Shown: piece after piece, positions 7,990 through 13,886 of the stretch
How positions within the stretch are numbered: the first letter of the stretch is position 1
How the letters are laid out: the number at the start of each line of letters is the position of its first letter
Origin: Lachnospiraceae bacterium UBA1778
Lineage (GTDB): Bacteria > Bacillota > Clostridia > Lachnospirales > Lachnospiraceae
Reading direction: 5' to 3'
DNA length: 33,753 nt
Assembly (NCBI GenBank): GCA_002315255.1
Contig: DCGM01000012.1
Span: 6,854-40,606 of the forward strand
The notes under the pieces: model-generated
Databases searched by the model: none
The model's input: only the letters and a program-made list of their open reading frames with translations
Told to the model about the DNA's origin: nothing
Position numbers and translations under genes: made by a program

Positions 7990-8027
7990 GTTTTATATAA
8001 CGTTTTGTCATAGAGCTTTGATTTTGA

Positions 8028-9071
8028 TTATTTATTCTTGAGTTTCTTTAAGACTTCTTCCAGCTGATCCATATCCTTATCTGTCGTAGCCCAGCTCGTC
8101 GCGAAACGTACAACCGTATGATTCTGATCAGGCTTTTCCCAGAAGCTCGCAAGGACTTCCTTCTCCATTTCTTTCAGTTCGGAATCTTCTAAGATCACAA
8201 ACTGCTGATTCGTCGGCGTTTCAATGAAGAACTGATAGCCGTTTTCTAAAAGAATCTTCTTCATACGACAGGCCAGATCGATCGCATTCCGACTGATTTT
8301 AAAGTAAAGGTCATCCGTAAAGAGCGTATCAAACTGAAGTCCGGTAATCCAGCCTTTTGCAAGCATTGCGCCATGCTGCTTTGTCATTGTGTAGAAATGC
8401 TTCGGCGCATTTTTGTGCGTAAAAACAACTGCTTCGCCGAACATTGCCCCGACCTTCGTGCCGCCAATGTAAAAGACATCGGTATATTTCGCGAGATCCG
8501 GCAATGTGACATCCGTTTCATGGCTCATAAGGCCATAGCCGAGACGGGCGCCATCTAGAAAAAGCGGAATCTCAAAGCGCTGGCAGATAGAATGGATTTC
8601 TTTCAATTCATCAAGCGAATAGAGCGTTCCATATTCTGTCGGATGAGAAATATAGAGCATACCAGGATAAACCATATGCTCCTGGTTTCCGTCCTTTGAG
8701 AAACTTTCGAGGTAGAAGAGCAGGTCTTCAGCTTTGATTTTTCCTTTGTATTGCGGCAACGGAAGAATCTTATGGCCGGTATATTCGACTGCGCCGGCTT
8801 CATGACCATTAATATGACCGGTTACAGCCGAGAGAACGCCCTCGTAAGGCGCAAGCATCGTAGAAATTACGGTTTCATTCGTCTGCGTTCCGCCAACCAG
8901 GAAGAAAATCTCTGCGTCATCATCCTGGCATGCCTGTTTAATTCTCTTTTTTGCACTTTCCGTATACGGATCCATTCCATATCCGGTCTGAAGTTCAAAA
9001 TTTGCTTTCTGAAGGTTCTCCAGAATCTTCGGGTGAGCACCGGCTAAGTAGTCTGATTCAAAATTTAACAT
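8028..9071 (-). CDS. ltaE: Low-specificity L-threonine aldolase / beta-eliminating-lyase family PLP enzyme
   Basis: 347 residues of fold-type I PLP enzyme, predicted to cleave threonine or allo-threonine to glycine and acetaldehyde. FESDYLAGAHP at 4-14 and GYGMDPYTESA near 30-40 are typical of the family. The PLP-phosphate region GGTQTNETV is near 60-68, the ring-binding Asp173 lies in LFLDGARLGY, and the Schiff-base Lys206 lies in YIGGTKVGAMFG. Length is normal. The ATG at 9071 has AGAAGG upstream. It lies 85 bp after the recombinase gene on the same strand, with its own TATAAT at 9092-9097. Substrate specificity (threonine, phenylserine or related) is inferred only from the family. Confidence 0.88.
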   Translation of the reverse strand: MLNFESDYLAGAHPKILENLQKANFELQTGYGMDPYTESAKKRIKQACQDDDAEIFFLVGGTQTNETVISTMLAPYEGVLSAVTGHINGHEAGAVEYTGHKILPLPQYKGKIKAEDLLFYLESFSKDGNQEHMVYPGMLYISHPTEYGTLYSLDELKEIHSICQRFEIPLFLDGARLGYGLMSHETDVTLPDLAKYTDVFYIGGTKVGAMFGEAVVFTHKNAPKHFYTMTKQHGAMLAKGWITGLQFDTLFTDDLYFKISRNAIDLACRMKKILLENGYQFFIETPTNQQFVILEDSELKEMEKEVLASFWEKPDQNHTVVRFATSWATTDKDMDQLEEVLKKLKNK

Positions 9072-9091
9072 GTTGCACCTTCTTTTTTTAC

Positions 9092-9097
9092 ATTATA
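9092..9097 (-). promoter_or_regulatory. Possible -10 box of the aldolase gene
   Basis: A consensus TATAAT on the minus strand, 21 bp before the start codon. No good -35 box is found 16-18 bp further upstream, so this is only a weak call. Confidence 0.35.
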
Positions 9098-9156
9098 TAG
9101 TTTTTCTTGATGTCTGATTATTCTTTTCATTCTATTTTCAAAGAAACTATTGACGA

Positions 9157-10206
9157 TCAGTCTTTACGCAGCCGAACCGCGTCTTTGGCACGTCTACGTT
9201 GTTCATCTTCAATCGCCGCATAATGTTTACGCGTCGTATTGACATCCGAATGGCCTAAAACATCTGCCACCAGATAGATATCACCGGTTTCACGATACAG
9301 ATTTGTGCCGTAAGTGCTTCTTAATTTATGTGGCGTGATGTTCTTTGAAAGAGTCACCGTTTTTGTATATTTCTTGACTAAATTTTCAACTGCACGTACC
9401 GTGATTCTTTTTTTCTGTAGCGATAAGAACAATGCGTCTTCGTGTCCGGGAAGCGGTTCAATGCCCTTCCGTTCTTCGAGATAGGGTAGAAGAGCAGCTT
9501 CAACTTCATCTGAAAAATAGACGGTAACTTCCTTTCCGCCCTTCCGATGAATCGAAATTCCGGAGTTTTTCATGTCCACATCCCGTATATTTAAGCCTAC
9601 GCACTCTGAAACACGGATTCCAGTGCCTAAAAACAGCGTCATCATCGCTAAATCGCGGACTTTCGATTTTTCATGAAGAGCTTGCTGTTTTTCTGTAAGT
9701 TTTGTGCCGGATTCTACATTGTCTAAAAGCTCCGCAACTTCATCCGTATCTAATCGGATAATATTTTTCTCGCGAAGTTTCGGCATAGCTACCAGAGCCA
9801 CCGGATCATAAGTGATCATTTCTTTCTGGTAATAATACTTGTAGAATGACCGCAAAGATGCCAGTTTCCGTTTGATCGAATTCGTCTGATTCGTGCGGAA
9901 TTCGTCACCGGCAGAACTGTAAACCTTCGTGAAATCCAGATATTCTTCAATATCGACCGGACGTAAAGATTCCAGGTCTTTCAGAGAAATATCCTTGATT
10001 TCTTTCTTTTTAAGTTCCGGGTTATTCGTATGCAGGAAGTTATAAAAGACACGAAGGTCGTAAGCATATGCGATCCGCGTACGAGAGCTGGTCGTAGGTT
10101 CAATTCCACGGAAAAAGTCCTTCGTATACGCCGGAAGATCCGCAATCAATGAACGGAGCTTGATCGTATTTTTCATATCTTCCTGAACATGATAACTTTC
10201 AGCCAA
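9157..10206 (-). CDS. Xer-like tyrosine recombinase
   Basis: 349 residues. The N-terminal SAM-like core-binding domain spans about 25-135 and the catalytic domain about 150-345. All active-site residues are visible: Arg198 (GTGIRVSE), Lys222 (HRKGGKE), His293 and Arg296 (TPHKLRST), His319 (LGHSDVNTT) and nucleophile Tyr329 (KHYAAIED). It should cut and join DNA at an inverted-arm core site, as XerC/XerD/XerS do when resolving chromosome dimers. The start is TTG at 10206, supported by a GGAGG site at 10214-10218; the next ATG is ten codons in. The protein is longer than typical XerC/D, with extra residues near 100-110 and 165-180. It is followed by the aldolase gene and preceded, after 516 bp with a palindrome, by the SOS-controlled LysM gene. 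Integrase of a lost element is an alternative. Confidence 0.85.
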   Translation of the reverse strand: MAESYHVQEDMKNTIKLRSLIADLPAYTKDFFRGIEPTTSSRTRIAYAYDLRVFYNFLHTNNPELKKKEIKDISLKDLESLRPVDIEEYLDFTKVYSSAGDEFRTNQTNSIKRKLASLRSFYKYYYQKEMITYDPVALVAMPKLREKNIIRLDTDEVAELLDNVESGTKLTEKQQALHEKSKVRDLAMMTLFLGTGIRVSECVGLNIRDVDMKNSGISIHRKGGKEVTVYFSDEVEAALLPYLEERKGIEPLPGHEDALFLSLQKKRITVRAVENLVKKYTKTVTLSKNITPHKLRSTYGTNLYRETGDIYLVADVLGHSDVNTTRKHYAAIEDEQRRRAKDAVRLRKD

Positions 10207-10433
10207 AATAAATCCTCCAAATTAAAACTTATACAAGCGAAATAAAGTGATCGTGAAAACAAATATGTAAACAGACAAGAATAAAAACCAGAAAAAAACA
10301 AGTTAGTAATCAGGAAAACAAACTAAAGTAAAGAACATATTCGTGATAACCGTTTAACAGTTGGTTTAAACGCATAATTCATAATATCACAGAATCCAAT
10401 AAAAATAAAGGGATTCTGCGGTTATTTTCGCTA

Positions 10434-10469
10434 TATTTATTCGTTAAACCTGGGTTTAGCGAATAAATA
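10434..10469. repeat. Near-perfect 36-bp palindrome upstream of the recombinase gene
   Basis: Two 17-base arms around a TG centre. The inner half reads cgttaaacc-tg-ggtttagcg. Only one position in the arms fails to match, and it would be a G-U pair in RNA. No T-run follows on either strand. It lies about 230 bp ahead of the recombinase start codon. It could be a protein-binding operator, a recombination site or an RNA hairpin. Confidence 0.75.
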
Positions 10470-10482
10470 GATATTAGAAAGG

Positions 10483-10521
10483 CGGGGAGATAAACAGGCA
10501 TCTCACACTGCTATCTCCCCG
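10483..10521 (-). terminator. Possible terminator of the LysM (yneA-like) transcript
   Basis: Perfect 10-bp stem CGGGGAGATA / TATCTCCCCG around a 19-base loop. On the minus strand it is followed by CCTTTCTAAT, a poor T-tract. It lies about 200 bp after the LysM gene stop and would separate that gene from the recombinase gene. Confidence 0.5.
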
Positions 10522-10722
10522 TTTGGAATGTGAAGTATATGATCAGGAAATGTTTGTACAGCGGCTTATCAGACCAACCGGCAAATCATTTCGTAAATCC
10601 AAAAATCTAACCAGCGAAAACCAAATAAAAACCGACCGCTCAAGAATCAGCTATCCTTCTTACAGTTTTACAAAAATTTAATCTGTTCCTGTCGAATCGT
10701 AAACTGCTGAAATCGTTTTAAA

Positions 10723-11043
10723 TTAATAATAGATGATCAGATGGGTTCCGGTAATAATCAAATCGGATGACAGACCGTTGATCATTTTCAGCGTCTCAAT
10801 ATATTCCTGCTTCGAGCAGCCGGATTTCTCTGCGTAGCGTTCTGCAATCGACCACAGCGTATCGTCCTGGTGGATCAGAATGCTCTCATAATTCTTTTCA
10901 CTGGCTGAACGGTTATCCTGTGCAGAAGCTGGAACTGCAGCGCTTCCAAAAGCGATGATTAACGCGCAGACGATTACCAGAAGGACTGCCGCAACGCCTA
11001 AAAAAAGTTTCTTATCTGATTTACTAAACATTCTCTTATTCAT
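10723..11043 (-). CDS. yneA: YneA-type SOS cell-division suppressor: membrane anchor plus LysM domain
   Basis: 106 residues. A basic N-terminus is followed by one hydrophobic segment at about 13-33, an Ala-rich stretch ending PASAQ that could be a signal-peptidase site, and a LysM peptidoglycan-binding domain at about 52-105 (DDTLWSIAERYAEKSG ... GTHLIIYY). Size and order equal Bacillus YneA (about 105 residues), which blocks septation during the SOS response. Three LexA-type boxes in the promoter strongly support this role; sequence identity alone would not. The ATG at 11043 is chosen because AAGGGGAG lies eight bases upstream; an in-frame TTG at 11064 has no such site. In Bacillus yneA lies beside lexA and a recombinase gene; here a tyrosine recombinase follows and lexA is not in view. 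Confidence 0.82.
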   Translation of the reverse strand: MNKRMFSKSDKKLFLGVAAVLLVIVCALIIAFGSAAVPASAQDNRSASEKNYESILIHQDDTLWSIAERYAEKSGCSKQEYIETLKMINGLSSDLIITGTHLIIYY

Positions 11044-11073
11044 CTTATCGACTCCCCTTTTCAAAACAAAAAG

Positions 11074-11087
11074 AAAACATTTGTTCG
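11074..11087 (-). promoter_or_regulatory. LexA box A of the yneA-like gene (downstream of the start site)
   Basis: Minus-strand CGAACAAATGTTTT: one perfect CGAAC half, the other half weaker. It lies just after the predicted transcription start. Confidence 0.7.
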
Positions 11088-11095
11088 ATGGTTAT

Positions 11096-11124
11096 ATCTT
11101 ATCACCCGAACAGATGTTTGTCAA
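11096..11124 (-). promoter_or_regulatory. Promoter of the yneA-like gene
   Basis: TTGACA (11119-11124) and TAAGAT (11096-11101) with exactly 17 bp between. The predicted start is near 11089, about 45 bases ahead of the ATG. A LexA box fills most of the spacer and touches the -35. Confidence 0.88.
11107..11120 (-). promoter_or_regulatory. LexA box B, between -35 and -10 of the yneA-like gene
   Basis: On the plus strand CGAACAGATGTTTG, which matches CGAAC-N4-GTTCG with one change. Position inside the spacer would block RNA polymerase directly. Confidence 0.85.
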
Positions 11125-11133
11125 CACTTTTTG

Positions 11134-11147
11134 CGAAAATTTGTTCG
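11134..11147 (-). promoter_or_regulatory. LexA box C, upstream of the yneA-like -35
   Basis: On the plus strand CGAAAATTTGTTCG, matching the consensus with one change. It lies 9 bp upstream of the -35 box and 7 bp after the yraN stop codon. Confidence 0.78.
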
Positions 11148-11154
11148 CTTTTTT

Positions 11155-11553
11155 TTATAATCCTCCGAAGGCATTCTTTATATGACAGATTTCTCCGTTT
11201 AAAATGCTGATCACGTCAAATCGGCATCTGATATCATTTTTAACCTGTTTTTCCTGCATAAACCATTCAGCTGTCTTTATGATCCGTTTCTGTTTATAGG
11301 AGGTTACCGCTTCTTCCGGATAACCTTTTCGCTTTGATTTCCGATACTTTACCTCTACAAAAACGAGACAGGTTTCTCTTCTGTCCCACACAATCAGATC
11401 GATTTCTCCGGTCTTTCTCCTGTAATTCCGCGCCAAAATCTTATACGATTTTGCGACAAAAAAGGAAGCAGCCTGTTCTTCAAAGCTGCTTCCTTTCTGT
11501 CGGTTATTTAAAATATTAACGGATTCATTGACTGGTTTTTCCTTATTATCCAT
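11155..11553 (-). CDS. yraN: YraN/UPF0102 family nuclease-fold protein
   Basis: 132 residues. The core GSSFEEQAASFFVAKSYKILARNYRRKTGEIDLIVWD and the FVEVKYRKSK segment carry the E...GEIDLI...VEVK pattern of the PD-(D/E)XK nuclease fold (about residues 21-80). The biochemical role of the family is not firmly known; its common position beside rnhB, as here, suggests nucleic-acid metabolism. The N-terminal 18 residues are an extra tail. The ATG at 11553 has only a weak AGG site, and a hairpin covers the leader. It is the last gene of the GT-ftsK-rbgA-lepB-rnhB group. Its stop is next to the LexA-controlled promoter. Confidence 0.9.
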   Translation of the reverse strand: MDNKEKPVNESVNILNNRQKGSSFEEQAASFFVAKSYKILARNYRRKTGEIDLIVWDRRETCLVFVEVKYRKSKRKGYPEEAVTSYKQKRIIKTAEWFMQEKQVKNDIRCRFDVISILNGEICHIKNAFGGL

Positions 11554-11641
11554 ATGTAAAATACCTGTTTTTACAATATTTACATATTCATTTAAATCAA
11601 TCTAGATTAAGTTTTCGAATTAGTCTTGTCAGACAAACTCT

Positions 11642-12412
11642 TTAATTCTCTCCGTCCGGATTCAGAATATTCTTTATAAATGTCATCCGATGGATGGGAC
11701 AAGGCCCGTATTTCCGGATAGCGTCTATGTGCGACGCACATCCGTATCCTTTATGCTGAGCAAAACCATATTCCGGATAAAGCTTGTCGTATTCGACCAT
11801 CATCCGGTCTCGTGTAACTTTTGCCAGTATCGAAGCTGCAGCAATTGATGCGGATTTCGCATCGCCTTTAATGATCGGCACTTGCCGGATGGAAATCCCA
11901 GGAATCGTTACCGCATCATTGAGCGTACAAAGCGGCGCAGGGCTAAGCTTCGAAATCGCTTCGCGCATTGCCTGGTATGTCGCTTGAAGGATGTTGATTT
12001 CATCGACCGTCTTTTCATCAGCGAGGCCGATTCCGAAAGAAATCGCTTCTTTCTGAATTTCGTCGAACAGTTCGTCACGTTTTTGAGGCGAAAGCTGCTT
12101 CGAATCATTGACATATAAAATCGGATGATCTTTCGGAAGGATGACGGCAGCTGCGCAGACAGGACCGGCCAATGGACCGCGGCCCGCTTCGTCAATGCCG
12201 CAGACGAACTGATAGTCCGCATATTTCCGCTCATAGACCATCATATTGTCAAGCCGGACAAGTTCTGCCTTATATGCGTCCAGTTTCTTCTGATATTTTT
12301 CGCAGACCTTGATTACACCGCTACGGTCATCAGCGGAAAACTCCTGAATTGCAGCATAAAGCGAGACATAAGGAACTTTTGAAAGATATTCGTCAATCTC
12401 ACGGATGTTCAT
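11642..12412 (-). CDS. rnhB: Ribonuclease HII
   Basis: 256 residues. It removes RNA from RNA-DNA hybrids and single ribonucleotides from DNA. Acidic catalytic residues Asp74 and Glu75 lie in CGIDEAGRGPLAGPV, with LNDAV and DAKSASIAAASILAKVTRD further on and the GYG motif near the end (HKGYGCASH). The N-terminal extension of about 65 residues is usual for the Firmicute type. The ATG at 12412 is chosen because it overlaps the lepB stop as ATGA; a longer frame starting at 12454 would lie inside lepB. The coupling suggests cotranslation with the signal peptidase gene. Confidence 0.93.
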   Translation of the reverse strand: MNIREIDEYLSKVPYVSLYAAIQEFSADDRSGVIKVCEKYQKKLDAYKAELVRLDNMMVYERKYADYQFVCGIDEAGRGPLAGPVCAAAVILPKDHPILYVNDSKQLSPQKRDELFDEIQKEAISFGIGLADEKTVDEINILQATYQAMREAISKLSPAPLCTLNDAVTIPGISIRQVPIIKGDAKSASIAAASILAKVTRDRMMVEYDKLYPEYGFAQHKGYGCASHIDAIRKYGPCPIHRMTFIKNILNPDGEN

Positions 12413-13017
12413 TCGATCACTTTCGCTTTCCAGATCGGCCAGAACCGGATCCATGCGCGTCCGATAAACTGCGAACGTTTAATCGGACCGACTTCGGAGG
12501 AACGCGAGTCCTTCGAATGGTTCCGGTTATCGCCCATGACGAAGTATTCGTCTTCGCCGAGTGTAATCGGCTCGCTCGCCGTATACGCATAATCAATCGT
12601 TTCGCTGCAGTAGGTGTCTTCCATCAAAAGTTTGCCATTAATAAAGACAAACCCGTCCTTAATCTGTACGGTTTCGCCCGGCAAACCGATGATTCGCTTT
12701 ATATAATGTGTTTTCGGATCGTCCTTTAACTTAAAAACAATGACATCGAACCGCTCTGGATCACGGAAATAATAAGTAACCTTTTCGAGAATCAGATTAT
12801 CTTTATCCGTTACTGTCGTTTCCATCGAAGAACCGTCGACCACCGAACGCACTGCGACAAATTTAACGATTAAAAACGCACAAACCACAGCGACAGCCAG
12901 CAGAATCAGATAATGCCAGAAAGGATCCTCATTCTTCTTTTTACCCGAATGCGTCACCCGGATATCTTTATCTACTTCATCAAAAACCAGATTGTCTTTC
13001 GTCATTTCTTCGTTCAT
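12409..13017 (-). CDS. lepB: Type I signal peptidase
   Basis: 202 residues. This membrane-bound Ser/Lys protease cleaves signal peptides of exported proteins on the outer face of the membrane. A cytoplasmic charged head of about 32 residues precedes one membrane segment at about 34-54. The nucleophile Ser64 lies in DGSSMETTV and the general base Lys107 in HYIKRIIGLPGE. The conserved box E GDNRNHSKDSR is near 164-174. It lies 3 bp after rbgA and overlaps rnhB by 4 bp, so the three genes are one transcript. The acidic, 30-residue cytoplasmic head is longer than in many SipS-type enzymes. Confidence 0.93.
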   Translation of the reverse strand: MNEEMTKDNLVFDEVDKDIRVTHSGKKKNEDPFWHYLILLAVAVVCAFLIVKFVAVRSVVDGSSMETTVTDKDNLILEKVTYYFRDPERFDVIVFKLKDDPKTHYIKRIIGLPGETVQIKDGFVFINGKLLMEDTYCSETIDYAYTASEPITLGEDEYFVMGDNRNHSKDSRSSEVGPIKRSQFIGRAWIRFWPIWKAKVIE

Positions 13018-13020
13018 TTA

Positions 13021-13869
13021 TCACGGTCTTTCCAGGGAAATTGCGCCAAAACGGCCATTCCTGTAATCTTCAATGATCATCGAGGAGGCCTTATCAATAT
13101 CCGGCTCATTTCCTTTTTTAATACAGTTTCGTTTAATCGCAATGGATCGGATCAGGTCGTTCGGATCATCCTCTTCTGCTGCTTCTATTCCGTAACGCTC
13201 GGAAAGAACCGGTAAAAGTCCTGATTTCTGCGCCATTTTTACAAATTCATATGCAAGCTCGGTCTTTTCAATGACATCGTCATTAATCGAACCGATAAAG
13301 GACAGGTTAAGTCCGACTTTCTCGTCCTCAAACTTCGGCCAAAGGACGCCAGGCGTATCGAGAAGGTCAATCTTCTTATTAAGGCGTATCCACTGGTTTC
13401 CCTTCGTAACACCGGGCTTGTTTCCGGTTTTCGCAGTCGCTTTTCCGGAAAGAGAATTGATAAAAGTAGATTTTCCGACATTCGGAATGCCTGCCACAAT
13501 CGCTTTCACAGGCCGCTCTAAAAGACCTCGACGCTTATCGCGCTCCATCTTCTCTTTGCAGACTTCATTGACGGTCGAAAGCACCTTCGATACAGACTGG
13601 TTTTTCCGCGCGTCAAGCGCAACTGCCGTAATCCCCTGATTTTTAAAATAACTGACCCACTCTTCTGTCGTTTTCGGGTCTGCGAGGTCAGCTTTATTTA
13701 AGATGATGAGACGGAATTTATTCTGCGCCAGAGCATTGATATCCGGATTTCGGGAAGAAATGGGAACACGGGCATCGAGCAGCTCGATGCAAAGATCCAC
13801 AAGCTTTATATCTTCTTTCATCGAGCGCATAGCTTTCGTCATATGCCCCGGATACCACTGTACCTGCAT
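13021..13869 (-). CDS. rbgA: Ribosome biogenesis GTPase RbgA (YlqF)
   Basis: 282 residues. Circularly permuted GTPase needed for late 50S assembly. The order of motifs shows the permutation: G4 LNKADLAD (near 57-64) precedes G1 GIPNVGKSTFINSL (near 126-139) and G3 DTPGVLWPKF (near 174-183). The N-terminal QWYPGHMTKA is diagnostic. The C-terminal 90 residues form the RNA-binding ANTAR-like helical domain. An AGGAG site lies seven bases ahead of the ATG at 13869, and the gene starts 17 bp after ftsK. It is followed by lepB and rnhB; ylqF next to rnhB is a conserved Firmicute arrangement. Confidence 0.96.
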   Translation of the reverse strand: MQVQWYPGHMTKAMRSMKEDIKLVDLCIELLDARVPISSRNPDINALAQNKFRLIILNKADLADPKTTEEWVSYFKNQGITAVALDARKNQSVSKVLSTVNEVCKEKMERDKRRGLLERPVKAIVAGIPNVGKSTFINSLSGKATAKTGNKPGVTKGNQWIRLNKKIDLLDTPGVLWPKFEDEKVGLNLSFIGSINDDVIEKTELAYEFVKMAQKSGLLPVLSERYGIEAAEEDDPNDLIRSIAIKRNCIKKGNEPDIDKASSMIIEDYRNGRFGAISLERP

Positions 13870-13886
13870 TATAACTCCTAAGTTAG

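Larger units (their letters stand above)
10207..10722. other. 516-bp intergenic region rich in inverted repeats
   Basis: No open reading frame of note lies between the LysM gene and the recombinase. It holds, in order: an irregular GTTTAAAC-rich stretch at 10348-10373, a hairpin cagaatcc/ggattctg (10390-10397 with 10411-10418), a long palindrome (10434-10469) and a G-rich hairpin (10483-10521). From about 10540 to 10722 nothing is recognisable. Confidence 0.55.

Noticed and set aside
10434..10469. Palindrome as an intrinsic terminator
   Set aside because: No T-run follows on either strand; a protein-binding or recombination site fits at least as well.
11044..11064. TTG start for the yneA-like gene
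   Set aside because: The codons after it contain the AAGGGGAG site that serves the ATG at 11043.
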